DNA of 64,000 bases from assembly GCA_963669315.1 (NCBI GenBank), contig OY770021.1:992001-1056000 (forward strand), in the 5' to 3' direction. This DNA comes from SZUA-547 sp963669315 (lineage in GTDB: Bacteria; Pseudomonadota; Alphaproteobacteria; Rhodobacterales; Rhodobacteraceae). A model generated the notes under the pieces. The model ran no database searches, was not told the DNA's origin, and saw only the letters and a list, made by a program, of their open reading frames with translations. Position 1 is the stretch's first letter; every line of letters begins with the position of its first letter. Made by a program: the position numbers and the translations under genes. Positions 8,872 through 18,650 of this stretch are shown here, in pieces.

Positions 8872-9175
8872 GGCGTCCTATACATGAAGCAGCGCTTTGA
8901 GCGCCTAAAATTCTGCGTCCCAGCAATTCGACCGTATCCAACCGATGAAAACCCCGAAAGTGCGCCAGTAGGGCGAGGCATGCCGATATCGCGGCGGCGA
9001 AACGGAACGATAGCGTAACTGATGAGCGGATCCTTCCGTGCGGTCGATCTGAATTGATATTGCGAGGCTGGCCTCTGGTCCATCGAGACCAAGCCATTCT
9101 CATGCGCGGGCGGCCGCGAGCCCTGCGCCTCCCTGGTTCGTCCAAGCTCCTCCCTCTCTCGGCGGTCTCACATTT

Positions 9176-9216
9176 ACTATATAGTTTTCTTGATAAGAAT
9201 CAATTTACTATATAGT
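9176..9216. promoter_or_regulatory. Pair of identical palindromic operator sites
   Basis: The perfect ten-base palindrome ACTATATAGT occurs at 9176-9185 and again at 9207-9216, each embedded in TTTACTATATAGTT. Their centres are 31 bases apart, about three helical turns, so both face the same side of the DNA. The second ends 58 bases before the aldehyde dehydrogenase start. The probable ligand is the divergent GntR-type regulator. The rest of the 403-base gap (8872-9274) shows no gene; GGAGAGG at 9262-9268 is the dehydrogenase ribosome-binding site. Confidence 0.65.
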
Positions 9217-9274
9217 TAATGTGACGTCCCCGATAGTTCGATCAGCACACGGGTTCCTGTTTGGAGAGGCTAAA

Positions 9275-10714
9275 ATGCTAGAAAAGCGCGAACTGTTTAA
9301 AGGAGGACAGTGGTGTGAGGGTAGTTCTGCGGAGACCCGCGACGTAATCAACCCTGCGAATGGCTCGGTTGCCGCACTGGTTTGCCGGGCGACCAAATCG
9401 GATCTGGACCGGGCGTTGGAGACCTCTGAAGCTGGCTTCAAGCTCTGGTCTAAGACCTCGCCCTGGGATCGCTCAAAAATCCTAATGCGCTGCGCCAGGC
9501 TTATTGAGGAGCGCATTCCTGCCCTCGCCGAAGTGATGACCTTGGAGCAAGGCAAGCCACTGGCGGATTCTCGGGGAGAACTGGATCGGACGGTCGACGT
9601 CTTTGAATGGTGCGCAGGCGAAGCAATTCGCACGTACGGCAGACTTCTGCCACAGCGTCAGGCCGGATACAGACAAACAACCATCAAGGAGCCAATCGGG
9701 CCTGTCGCCGGCTTTTCTCCGTGGAATTTCCCGGCTGTCATGTTCGGGCGCAAGATCGCCGCCGCTTTAGGGGCGGGCTGCTCCATTATCATCAAGCCGT
9801 CCGAGGAAGCGCCCGGCGTCGCCGTCGGCATTGTCAAAGCCTGTCAGGACGCAGGCGTGCCGGATGGCGTTCTGAACCTGGTGTTCGGCAACTCGGCTAT
9901 GGTTTCCGATCATCTGATCAGGTCGCCAGTAATCGCCAAGGTTTCTCTCACCGGATCGGTTCCTGTCGGACGGCGACTCAGCAAGCTGGCTGGCGAATTG
10001 CTGAAACCAACGACGATGGAGCTAGGCGGGCATGCGCCGGTTCTAGTGTTTGGCGACGCCGATGCGGAGAAAGCGGCGGATATGACGGCAGCGTTCAAAT
10101 ACCGAAACGCCGGACAGGTCTGCCTTGGCGTCAGCCGGATTTATGTTCAGGAGTCCATTTACCAGAAGTACCTTTCCCGTTTCACTGATCGTGTGAACGC
10201 TCTGCGGGTCGGCGACGCTATGCTGGAAGATGTCACCATGGGACCGCTGGCGAACAGCCCCGGGGTCGAAAACATCGAAAGCATCATGTCAGATGTACAG
10301 GCGCGCGGCGGAAAGGCGGTCGTGGGCGGTGATCGAACTGGGATTCAGGGCCACTTTTGGGAACCGACCGTCGTCACCGACCTGCCGCATGATTCGAAGC
10401 TGATGACGGAATAGCCCTTTGGGCCAATCGCCCCGATTGTTCCATTCTCGGACTACGACGAAGTGGTCAAACACGCCAACGGGCTGGACCTTGGCCTAGC
10501 CGCATACGCTTTCACCAAATCGCTCGATATCGCCACGAATATCGCCGACGATCTGGAAGCCGGCTGGATCGGCGTAAACAATTTCTCTCCAGCTCTGGCG
10601 GAAGCGCCGTTTGGCGGGGTGAAGGACAGCGGTATCGGATACGAAGGCGGACCAGAAGGTTTCGAGGCCTATTGCAAAACGAAATTCGTCAACCAGGCGA
10701 ATATGGGTGCATGA
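9275..10714 (+). pseudogene. NAD(P)-dependent aldehyde dehydrogenase interrupted by an in-frame amber codon
   Basis: Read through one TAG at 10412-10414, this frame encodes a full 479-position aldehyde dehydrogenase of the succinate-semialdehyde/ketoglutarate-semialdehyde type. It oxidises an aldehyde to an acid with NAD(P). Visible motifs are GFSPWNFP, LTGSVPVG, the general base Glu about 249 in MELGGH, and the nucleophile Cys about 283 in GQVC. The TAG replaces the second Glu of the EExFGP motif, the residue that in the family contacts the nicotinamide ribose, and the frame continues unchanged (PFGPIAPIVPF ... GGVKDSGIG). Translation to the stop gives 379 residues lacking the last fifth, probably inactive. 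ATG at 9275 is preferred over GTG at 9221 because of its GGAGAGG. Confidence 0.85.
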
Positions 10715-10765
10715 CTGTCCGCCGGACGGGAACCGCGCTGAGAGATTGAAATCAGGAAGCAAAAG

Positions 10766-11650
10766 ATGGCGGAAATCGCATTTATCGGACTGGGGACCAT
10801 GGGCCTCGGCATGGCGAAGAATCTGATCAAGGGCGGCCACGCTGTGGTCGGCTTCGATCTGTCGGAGGGCGCAATAGCCGCCCATGCCGCCAATGGAGGC
10901 GGAGTTGCGGCGACGGCTGCTGAAGCTGCGGCGGGTGCCGAGTTCGTCATCACCATGCTGCCCAATGGCGCGATCGTGCGCAAAGCGATCTTCGACGGTG
11001 GTGGTGCGGCCGAAACGATGTCGTCTGACGCGTTGCTTATCGACATGTCAACCATCCACCCGCTCGAAACCGACGAGATCCGCAAGGACCTGGCCGCCAA
11101 AGGCGTCTCGATGGTCGATGCGCCGGTTGGGCGCACCTCGGTGGAGGCGCTGGCTGGCAAGGCGCTGTTCATGGTCGGCGCCGAAAAGCAGGATCTGGAG
11201 GCTGCGCGGCCCATTCTCGAATGCATGGGTGACACGATCATCGACTGCGGCGGGCCAGGCGCGGGATCGCGGATGAAGATCGTCAACAACCTGATGACCA
11301 CCACGCTGAATGTTCTGACCGCACAGGTGCTGACATTCTCGGACGCGACGGGTCTGGACCGCGATCTGGCCATTCGCGTGATGGGCGGCACAGCGGCGGG
11401 CAAAGGGCATATGAACGCCACCTACCCAAACAAAGTCCTGAAGGGCGATCTGGAGCCGGCTTTCATGATCGACTTGGCCAAGAAAGACCTGGACATCGCA
11501 TTGGCGCTTTCCGAGCACCTGAAAGTGCCTCTTTCCCTCGGCACGCAGGCTGAAAAAATCTACTCCGAAGCCCAGCAGGCGGGGCGAGGCGGTCAGGACT
11601 GGACGGCAATCTACGACATGTTGCGTACAAACCTGCTCCAAAACGCCTGA
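10766..11650 (+). CDS. NAD(P)-dependent beta-hydroxyacid dehydrogenase (3-hydroxyisobutyrate dehydrogenase family)
   Basis: This 294-residue protein begins with the family Rossmann motif FIGLGTMGLGMAKNL, contains the substrate-binding DAPVGRT and the catalytic-lysine region SRMKIVNN near residue 170. Family members reversibly oxidise 3-hydroxy acids such as 3-hydroxyisobutyrate, tartronate (GarR/GlxR) or sulfolactaldehyde (YihU). It lies 51 bases after the aldehyde dehydrogenase on the same strand with its own AGGAAG site, so a hydroxyacid/aldehyde pair of steps in one pathway is likely. Exact substrate cannot be read from the sequence. Confidence 0.88.
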   Translation: MAEIAFIGLGTMGLGMAKNLIKGGHAVVGFDLSEGAIAAHAANGGGVAATAAEAAAGAEFVITMLPNGAIVRKAIFDGGGAAETMSSDALLIDMSTIHPLETDEIRKDLAAKGVSMVDAPVGRTSVEALAGKALFMVGAEKQDLEAARPILECMGDTIIDCGGPGAGSRMKIVNNLMTTTLNVLTAQVLTFSDATGLDRDLAIRVMGGTAAGKGHMNATYPNKVLKGDLEPAFMIDLAKKDLDIALALSEHLKVPLSLGTQAEKIYSEAQQAGRGGQDWTAIYDMLRTNLLQNA

Positions 11651-11709
11651 AGCTAAAGAATTCTGAAATCGAAACCACAGACGTCAGACAAGGCGATAGG
11701 TCAGAAACA

Positions 11710-14019
11710 ATGTCATCACATTCCTCCAACACATCCTGGACTGACACCGACAGCGGGACCTTGCGCCACGCGATACCGGCCGAGCAACTGGGAACCGCGA
11801 CGATCTCCCCCTCCGGCGGGTTCGAAGCCGGCTCCTACGCCTCATTCACGCTGACCTACACCGCCGGGATTTTCGGCATCGACGACTCGGGCAGCCTACG
11901 GGTCTGCTTTCGGTTCGCGTCAGATCAGAGCAATCCACAATTCGATGATCCCAAGGGCGTCAACTATACGACGGTCGAGGCCTCGAACGGCGCGGTTCTC
12001 CAACTTCGATGGGATCCCAAGGCGAATGTGCGTCCGTGGGATCGCACCCTATGGATCAAGGTGGTCAAAGGCTATCTGACCGAGGGCGAGACCATCACCA
12101 TCCGATTTGGCGTCACCGACCATGGCGGACCGGGCATGCGCCTGCAGACCTTTTGTGAAGACACGTTCGAGTTTCGCGTGCTGGCTGATCCAATCGCGAC
12201 CTACAATTTCCAGCCACTGCCCAAGCAGCCAATGATCTCGATCGTGCCAGGGAGGCCGGAGCGCTATGTCGCCGTGCTGCCGACGCGCCGCCGCATGGGC
12301 CAGGAATTCGCGTTGAAAACGAAGGGCGAGGACAAGTGGGGAAACCCCTCCAACCTGTGCGACGACACGTTGACGATTGAATCCGACGGCGAGATCGACG
12401 GTCTGCCCGAGAGCGTCACCTTCAGGCCGGACGATCTCAAGCTCGAAATCAAGGGCCTGACCATATCCAGTCCGGGCCGCGTTACCGTCCGGCTAAAAAA
12501 TGCGGACGGCCATGTGGTGGCCGAGACGAACCCGCTGGTGATCGAGGACACCGCGCTCATCCACTACTGGGGCGATATGCACGGCCAGTCGGAGGAAACC
12601 ATCGGGACCGGCTCCGCTGATCAGTATTTCACATTCGCGCGGGAACTGGCCTTCGTGGATGCTTGCGCGCATCAGGGCAACGATTTCCAGATCACTGACA
12701 CGTTCTGGTCGGAACTGAACAGGCTGACGGCGAAGCATGACCGCCCTGGCGAATACGTGGCCCTGCCCGGATACGAGTGGTCCGGCAACACCTCGCTTGG
12801 CGGCGACCGCAACGTTTATTTCCCGACTGACGATCGCACCATTCGACGCTCCTCGCATGCGCTGATCGAGGGCGGCGACACGGATGGTACGGACGCCCTG
12901 ACCTGCGCTGCGCTGTTTGACGCGCTCGCAAAGAATGAGGAATGGGACGTCGTGATGTACGCCCATTGCGGCGGACGCTACGCCGATATCTCGGTGGCCC
13001 ATGACGGCCGGTTCGAGAAATCGGTGGAAGTCCACTCCTCATGGGGCAGCTTCGAATGGATCCTGCACGATGCGTTCAAACTGGGCTATCGGGTGGGCGT
13101 TGTGGCCAACTCCGACGGGCACAAGGGCCGACCCGGCGCCAGCTATCCCGGCGCGGGAAAATTTGGCGCCATTGGCGGCCTGACCTGCTTCCTGATGGAC
13201 AGGCTGGACCGTGAAACCCTGCTGGATTGTCAGCGCAAGCGCCGCCATTACGGCACGACCGGCGGCCCCAACGGCCGCATGGTGATTGATGTGACCGGCA
13301 GATTTTCGGAAGCCGGCTCGCTCTACCACGACGACCCGGCGCTCTTTGACAACGCCAGCGCCGTATCCGCGACAAAGGCCCTGATGGGCGACATCGTGCG
13401 TCTGCCATCCGGTGAGATGGGGTTGGACGTGTCAGTCGAGACTACGGCGCCAATCGAGCGCATCGACATATTCAACGGCGTCGATCTGATCGAGACCGTC
13501 CGCCCCTACGGCGAAGACGAGCTTGGAGAGCGCGTCCGCGTGCTCTGGGAAGGCGCCGAATATCGCGGCCGCTTTCGCCAGGTGGTCTGGGATGGAACCG
13601 CCGAAATAACCGGCGACACGGTTCTGAACGCAGCGCCGCTGAACTTCCTGAACCGGGATAAAACGCTGAGCCGCGATGGCGGCCGGCTGTCGTGGAGAGC
13701 GCTAACCACCGGCAATTTCGGCGGTTTTGACATAGTGCTGAAAGATGGGCGGAGCGGCACGCTGAAGCTCGACACGCCATTGGTGAAGGTCGCGCAGCCG
13801 ATCTCAGAGATCGGTCTGGAAGACATCGTTTTCGACGCCTCAGGCGAGTTGCCGCGTTTCGTTAAAATCTTCCGCCTGCCGAATGAGAACTCCCATCGGT
13901 CGCTGGCGTTCACCCGGAAGATTTCGCTGAAGGATGCGGGCGATAACCCGATCTACATCCGACTGATTCAAGAAGACGGCACGCGGGCATGGACGAGTCC
14001 GATCTACGTCTATCGCTGA
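11710..14019 (+). CDS. DUF3604 family protein, PHP-like metal-dependent hydrolase
   Basis: The 769-residue protein matches the DUF3604 family. Its central region carries histidine/aspartate motifs like those of PHP phosphoesterases: GDMHGQS near residue 288, ACAHQGND near 320, YAHCGGRYAD near 418 and NSDGHKGRPG near 467. These probably bind metals. The N-terminal 280 residues look like beta-sandwich domains. No signal peptide is evident. It is the last gene of the GntR-associated cluster, so it may act on the starting compound of that pathway. The biochemical activity of the family is, to my knowledge, not established. Its stop overlaps the convergent cyclase gene by ten bases. Confidence 0.85.
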   Translation: MSSHSSNTSWTDTDSGTLRHAIPAEQLGTATISPSGGFEAGSYASFTLTYTAGIFGIDDSGSLRVCFRFASDQSNPQFDDPKGVNYTTVEASNGAVLQLRWDPKANVRPWDRTLWIKVVKGYLTEGETITIRFGVTDHGGPGMRLQTFCEDTFEFRVLADPIATYNFQPLPKQPMISIVPGRPERYVAVLPTRRRMGQEFALKTKGEDKWGNPSNLCDDTLTIESDGEIDGLPESVTFRPDDLKLEIKGLTISSPGRVTVRLKNADGHVVAETNPLVIEDTALIHYWGDMHGQSEETIGTGSADQYFTFARELAFVDACAHQGNDFQITDTFWSELNRLTAKHDRPGEYVALPGYEWSGNTSLGGDRNVYFPTDDRTIRRSSHALIEGGDTDGTDALTCAALFDALAKNEEWDVVMYAHCGGRYADISVAHDGRFEKSVEVHSSWGSFEWILHDAFKLGYRVGVVANSDGHKGRPGASYPGAGKFGAIGGLTCFLMDRLDRETLLDCQRKRRHYGTTGGPNGRMVIDVTGRFSEAGSLYHDDPALFDNASAVSATKALMGDIVRLPSGEMGLDVSVETTAPIERIDIFNGVDLIETVRPYGEDELGERVRVLWEGAEYRGRFRQVVWDGTAEITGDTVLNAAPLNFLNRDKTLSRDGGRLSWRALTTGNFGGFDIVLKDGRSGTLKLDTPLVKVAQPISEIGLEDIVFDASGELPRFVKIFRLPNENSHRSLAFTRKISLKDAGDNPIYIRLIQEDGTRAWTSPIYVYR

Positions 14020-15887
14020 ACTGATGGGCGCCGTCTATCCTCTGCCGCGTCTAGGGCCTCCGAAGTCCCAACCAACTCGTATACTTCGACAGTCGCATCG
14101 AAGCCCTTCAGGCTCGCCCTTCCCGCATCTCGCGTCTTGAACGACCCTGCGACCTGTTGGGCGACGTCATGACTGACGAGGATTTCGGTGCCCGTCTCGC
14201 GATTGAGCGATTCAAGCCGCGCGGCGAAGTTCACCGTCGATCCGAGCGCGGTATAGTTCATCCGGTCAGAGCTTCCGACATTGCCGACGATCGCCTCTCC
14301 GCTGTGTATACCGACGCGTGTCCGAAGCGGCGGTTTTCCCGGCGTCGCCCAAGCGTCGGTTTCTCGGCGGGCGACTTCGACGAGTTCCAGGGCCGCGGCG
14401 CATGCGCGCTCGACCTGATCCGGGGTGTCATTCGGCGCATTCCAAAACGCCATCACCGCATCGCCGATATACTTGTCGATCGTCGCGCCGTGATCGAGCA
14501 ACACTTTCGTCACCGCCTCAAAATAGCGAGACATCCGCCGCATCACTTCCTCGGCATCGAGATCAGAGGACATTGCGGTAAAGTTCTCAATATCTGTGAA
14601 AAGCACGGTGATTACTCGACTCTCACCGCCAAGTTGCGGCGTCTCATCGTGTTCGAGAAGCTGTTTGACCAGCGCTTTGGGAACGTAAATCGAAAATATG
14701 CTGAGGCTCTTCTTCATATGCGCCATGGCGCGTTGAAGGGCGCGAACCTCATTCACCGTCGAGACGACAGGAACGCGTCCGCCAAGATCGAAGCGCCCTA
14801 TCCTTTCTGCGGATTTTGCAAGGGAGACGAGTGGGCGCGATAGGCCGCGCGAAACAAGCCAAATGATCGGAATGCTGGTCAGAATAATTGCGATAGATAC
14901 GATTGTCGTATTTCTCGACACGCGGGCGATCGGGGCCGCAATCACGTCCAAAGGAAGGGCGATCGCCAGCAACTCCTCGGTTTCACCACCGAACGGGATC
15001 GGCTCGATATGAACGACCCACGGCCGCCCTTGGATATCAAGAATGCTGTCGGGATACTCGCGCCAGATTTGGGTATGGGTCTGCAAAGCGGCGACGGCGA
15101 TGTCCGCCTCATCGCTTTGAATTTGTTCTGTTTGACTTGCTTCAGTCGTTTCAGCATCCGACCGCGCCAACAACTCGCCTTCGGAAGTGAAGACAGCGAG
15201 CGCGCCTTGTTGCGCCTGAGGCTGTCGGCTTAGAAACTCCCCGAGCTGGCCTAGCGTAATGTCGACACCGACCACGCCATGCTCGTTTTGGCGGCTCACG
15301 GTCAAGCCAGGGGTCCCTCCCCCCGCGAATATGTAGGCGTCGGTTCTTGTGGTGGTCTCGGTTGCGAGTGCCGCATTGTACCAAGGTCGTGATCGCGGGT
15401 CGTACTCGGGGTCCTGCAGGAATGTCGAACCAATGACCGCGCCCGCCTCATTCAAGAACCGATAGATCAGCCGGGGCGGCGTCTCGTCGCGCAGAATGAT
15501 CTGCTCCAAAAAAGCGACTTCCGCAGGTGCGTTAAGCGGTTCGAGGGATTCAGCCGGGCGCAAGGCGGTCCGGCCGAGCAAATAGAAGTCGCCATTCTCG
15601 AAGCCCAGAGAAATATTCGCGATTTGCGGGCGAAGACGCATCAGTCGCAGCAACCGGTCGCGCTCTGGATGTCCCATATCCGTCGGCGCTACGCTGACCC
15701 CGGCCCAATCGGCCGAAAGCGCCGCAATCGTATCGATCGGCAGGATCAGGGATGAGATCCTTAGCTCCAGTTCGCCCGATGACCGCGCCATCAGCCCCTT
15801 GGCCGCGACGACCGACTGGTCCTGATGATTGCTGTGCATGTAGGAAATAATTGACGTCGCCAGCGCGATCGAGATTACCAGGATCAC
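14010..15887 (-). CDS. Membrane-bound class III adenylate cyclase with Cache sensor and HAMP domain
   Basis: The 625-residue protein makes cyclic nucleotide in response to an outside signal. An N-terminal membrane helix is followed by a periplasmic Cache-like region (about 35-310), a second membrane helix (about 325-345), a HAMP linker and a class III cyclase domain (about 420-600). The two metal-binding aspartates are in VLFTDIENFT (near 431) and YIGDAVMAFW. The start is uncertain: GTG at 15887 cuts into the first hydrophobic segment, and the frame is open for another 40 or so codons upstream without ATG. It is convergent with the DUF3604 gene. Confidence 0.88.
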   Translation of the reverse strand: MILVISIALATSIISYMHSNHQDQSVVAAKGLMARSSGELELRISSLILPIDTIAALSADWAGVSVAPTDMGHPERDRLLRLMRLRPQIANISLGFENGDFYLLGRTALRPAESLEPLNAPAEVAFLEQIILRDETPPRLIYRFLNEAGAVIGSTFLQDPEYDPRSRPWYNAALATETTTRTDAYIFAGGGTPGLTVSRQNEHGVVGVDITLGQLGEFLSRQPQAQQGALAVFTSEGELLARSDAETTEASQTEQIQSDEADIAVAALQTHTQIWREYPDSILDIQGRPWVVHIEPIPFGGETEELLAIALPLDVIAAPIARVSRNTTIVSIAIILTSIPIIWLVSRGLSRPLVSLAKSAERIGRFDLGGRVPVVSTVNEVRALQRAMAHMKKSLSIFSIYVPKALVKQLLEHDETPQLGGESRVITVLFTDIENFTAMSSDLDAEEVMRRMSRYFEAVTKVLLDHGATIDKYIGDAVMAFWNAPNDTPDQVERACAAALELVEVARRETDAWATPGKPPLRTRVGIHSGEAIVGNVGSSDRMNYTALGSTVNFAARLESLNRETGTEILVSHDVAQQVAGSFKTRDAGRASLKGFDATVEVYELVGTSEALDAAEDRRRPSVQR

Positions 15888-16442
15888 CGAGAAGATGCTT
15901 ATCGTGACCGGAATTCTGATCAGTGTCGCTCCATAGCCAAATCCAGATAGTAAGTTGTTTCGTTTACTCGCACGAATGATAAAATTCTGAAACTGTCCAC
16001 TTACAAAAGGTCTGGCTATCTGGCGACGTGGGGCGCTGGATAAACACTGGCGCCCTTCTGGCTTTGCAGAGTTTCACAGATATTCGGATCGACGTTTTCG
16101 ACCAGCTTGGCGTCGGCGCCGCGACCTCTGCGGTAAACGGGCTTGCATCCAATTATTCGTGGCGCCTGCATCTGCGCTGATTGCAAACGCAACGGGTGGC
16201 GCGGCTTGCCAAGCGTCGCTGTCTTGAGATCTTGGAGTTCAAATCAGCCTTGAGCCAACTTTCCTGGTGATCGTGGAAGTTCAGTTGCAATGGACGGGAG
16301 CGCCCGAGCATGCCTCGCCCCCCGCCGCCTGATCCATGGGTGTTGTCAGCGCATCACCGTCCCAGGGTCTATGAGGAACTCTGCTCATCCGAGCGGATTC
16401 ACTCCACGTCGCTGAACAATTGGCGCCACCAAGGCCACAGCT
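15888..16442. other. Intergenic region, possible gene remnant
   Basis: No intact gene was found. On the plus strand a frame open from 15983 to the TGA at 16178-16180 encodes a protein-like stretch (SGDVGRWINTGALLALQ ... NYSWRLHLR) without a start codon. It may be the surviving 3' end of a lost gene, but I cannot assign a family and the resemblance may be chance. Confidence 0.3.
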
Positions 16443-17288
16443 CTAACCGCCCCGTATCCTCTCAGACCGGCGGCGTAGAAGCTCGATCGACACCAGAAGC
16501 GCGATTGAGACCAGAATAAGTAAGGTCGCAACGGCAAGAATGGTCGGGTTGATCTGCTCGCGCAGGCCCGAGAACATCTGCCGCGGGATCGTGCGTTGCT
16601 CCGGCCCGGCGAGGAACAGCACCAGCACCACCTCATCGAAGGAGGTGACGAAAGCGAACAGCCCGCCTGAGATCACACCGGGGCGGATCAGCGGGATGAC
16701 GACGTCGCGGAACGTCTTGAGCGGAGACGACCCAAGGCTGAGGCCGGCGTGATAGAGCGAGCGGTCGAAGCCCGAAAGCGTTGCGGTCACGGTGATGATG
16801 ACGAAGGGCACGCCCAGCGCCGCATGGGCGATGATCAAGCCGGGATAGTTTCCAACCAGATTGAAGCGGGTGTAGAAAAAGAACATGCCCGCCGCGATGA
16901 TGATCAACGGCACGATCATTGGAGACAAAAGCAGCGCGGTGATGGCGCGCTTGTACGGCATCTCTGCGCTCGCCAGTCCGACCGCCGCCACGGTGCCGAG
17001 AGAGGTGGCGAGAATGGTCGCGAAGATCCCGATGATGAAGCTGTTCTGAATCGCCAGCGTCCATTTCAGGTCGGTGAAAATCGCCTCGTACCACTTCAGA
17101 GAGTACGCCTCCGCCTCCAGCCGTAGCATACCGGGCGTGAAGGTGAAGAACGGCTCCACATTGAAGCTGAGCGGGATGATCACGAGGATCGGCAGGATCA
17201 GGAAGAACAGCACGCCCCAGGCGGTGATCTTCAGCGCCCAATGACCCGCCTTGTCCCAGATCGTGAAATATGCCGGAAACCGCGCCAT
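16443..17288 (-). CDS. ABC transporter permease, PotC type
   Basis: This 281-residue inner-membrane protein has about six hydrophobic segments and the BPD_transp_1 cytoplasmic loop (SLGSSPLKTFRDVVIPLIRPGVISG) that contacts the ATPase. It is the second permease of a PotABCD-like system for polyamines or related amines, opines or amino-acid derivatives. It starts three bases after the stop of the other permease gene and is the last gene of the operon in the direction of transcription. Confidence 0.88.
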   Translation of the reverse strand: MARFPAYFTIWDKAGHWALKITAWGVLFFLILPILVIIPLSFNVEPFFTFTPGMLRLEAEAYSLKWYEAIFTDLKWTLAIQNSFIIGIFATILATSLGTVAAVGLASAEMPYKRAITALLLSPMIVPLIIIAAGMFFFYTRFNLVGNYPGLIIAHAALGVPFVIITVTATLSGFDRSLYHAGLSLGSSPLKTFRDVVIPLIRPGVISGGLFAFVTSFDEVVLVLFLAGPEQRTIPRQMFSGLREQINPTILAVATLLILVSIALLVSIELLRRRSERIRGG

Positions 17289-17291
17289 GCC

Positions 17292-18587
17292 CTATCCCAG
17301 CTTGATGTTTCCGGCGCCAACCAGCCGGTCATAAATCCAGTAGAGCGCGAGGATGAGCGCCAGCAGCAGCGAACCGAGCGCCGCGGCAAGCTCCCAATTG
17401 TTCGACTTCTGCATATGGAAAGCGATGATGTTGGAGATCATTTGCCCGTCCGTGCCGCCGACCAGCGCCGGCGTGATGTAGTAGCCGACGGAGATGATAA
17501 AGACCAAAAGCGCCCCGGCGGAAAGGCCGGGCAAAGTCATCGGCATATAGACGCGCAGGAAGGCAGGGATCGGCCGCGCTCCCATCGACTGCGCCGCGCG
17601 CATGAAGCTTGGGTCGATCCCGCGCATCACTGAATAGAGCGGCAGGATCATGAACGGGAGAAGGATGTGGGTCATGGCGATGATAGTTGAGAACCGGGTG
17701 TAGAGCATCTCAATGGGTTCTGAGGTGATCCCGATCCCCATGAAGACGGAATTCACCACGCCATTGGTTTGCAGCAGAGCGATCCAGGCGGTGGTGCGCA
17801 CCAGCAGCGAGGTCCAGAACGGCAGCAGCACCAGCACCATCAGCATGTTCGAGGTCTTGGACGGCGCATTGGCCAGAAAATAAGCCAGCGGATAGCCCAA
17901 TAACATGCAGAGCACTGTGATGGTCAGGGCCATGCCAAGCGTCTTGGAATAGAGCTGGACGTAAATGCGTGCGGATTCCCGCTGCTGGATCTCTCCTGCC
18001 GCATTCCGTTCCAGATCCATCGCAGTCAGATAATAGTTCGCGGTGTAGGTCTCGCCGACACGTTTGATCGCTCGCCAGAACTCGGGCTCGGCCCATTTCT
18101 TGTTGGCCGCGACCAGAAGCTCTGCGCCTTTTTCGACGATCTCGGCGTCATCGAGGCGGCGCAGTCGGCGGGCGGTGGAGTTCACCGTCGAAGATGCGCC
18201 GGGATAGGCCCGGTTGATTTCGGCCCCCAGAGAGCCCGTTTCCCGCGCCAGCGCCAAACGCTTTAGATCGATGGCCATCTGGGTCAGAACCGCGTCGTCC
18301 GGAACCGACTGCCCGTCCCAGCTCTTCAGGCTTTCCAGCGTGTCGGGAATAAACTCGGCGGTCGTTGGGTTGTACACGCTTCGAAACAGCATGGTCGCGA
18401 TGGGCGCGACAAAGGCAAAAAAGATGAACGCCAGCAGCGGCGCGACCAGCAGGAAGGCGCGCAGTTTTCGGCCGCGCAACTCCCGCCGCGCGTACCGCGC
18501 TTCATCGACGGTCAGTTCGGCGTCGGCGCCGCGTGCGAAAGCGCGAGCGCGGGTCTGTTCGGCGACCTGTGTGTCGGCGGCTGTCAT
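17292..18587 (-). CDS. ABC transporter permease, PotB type with large periplasmic insertion
   Basis: The 431-residue permease has a long cytoplasmic N-terminus, one membrane helix near 43-65, then about 170 residues with helical, charged character (about 68-210) before the conserved permease core. PotB is usually about 280 residues; longer versions with a loop of this kind occur among alphaproteobacterial spermidine/putrescine-like transporters. The EAA-type loop reads SMGARPIPAFLRVYMPMTLPG. It lies between the binding-protein and second permease genes. The role of the inserted loop is not known to me. Confidence 0.87.
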   Translation of the reverse strand: MTAADTQVAEQTRARAFARGADAELTVDEARYARRELRGRKLRAFLLVAPLLAFIFFAFVAPIATMLFRSVYNPTTAEFIPDTLESLKSWDGQSVPDDAVLTQMAIDLKRLALARETGSLGAEINRAYPGASSTVNSTARRLRRLDDAEIVEKGAELLVAANKKWAEPEFWRAIKRVGETYTANYYLTAMDLERNAAGEIQQRESARIYVQLYSKTLGMALTITVLCMLLGYPLAYFLANAPSKTSNMLMVLVLLPFWTSLLVRTTAWIALLQTNGVVNSVFMGIGITSEPIEMLYTRFSTIIAMTHILLPFMILPLYSVMRGIDPSFMRAAQSMGARPIPAFLRVYMPMTLPGLSAGALLVFIISVGYYITPALVGGTDGQMISNIIAFHMQKSNNWELAAALGSLLLALILALYWIYDRLVGAGNIKLG

Positions 18588-18610
18588 GACGCTCCAGAAT
18601 ATTTGGCGAA

Positions 18611-18636
18611 GTCGGGCGACGATGGCGCCGCCCGAC
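18611..18636 (-). other. Intercistronic hairpin after the binding-protein gene
   Basis: GTCGGGCG (18611-18618) pairs with CGCCCGAC (18629-18636) around a ten-base loop, just after the binding-protein stop. There is no T tract. Such hairpins commonly protect the abundant binding-protein message from 3' decay while allowing read-through to the permeases. Confidence 0.5.
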
Positions 18637-18650
18637 CATTGGTCACCGGC

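Noticed and set aside
15983..16180. Possible autotransporter or outer-membrane protein C-terminus
   Set aside because: A 65-codon protein-like stretch without start codon; the ending lacks a terminal Phe/Trp and the likeness is too weak to name.
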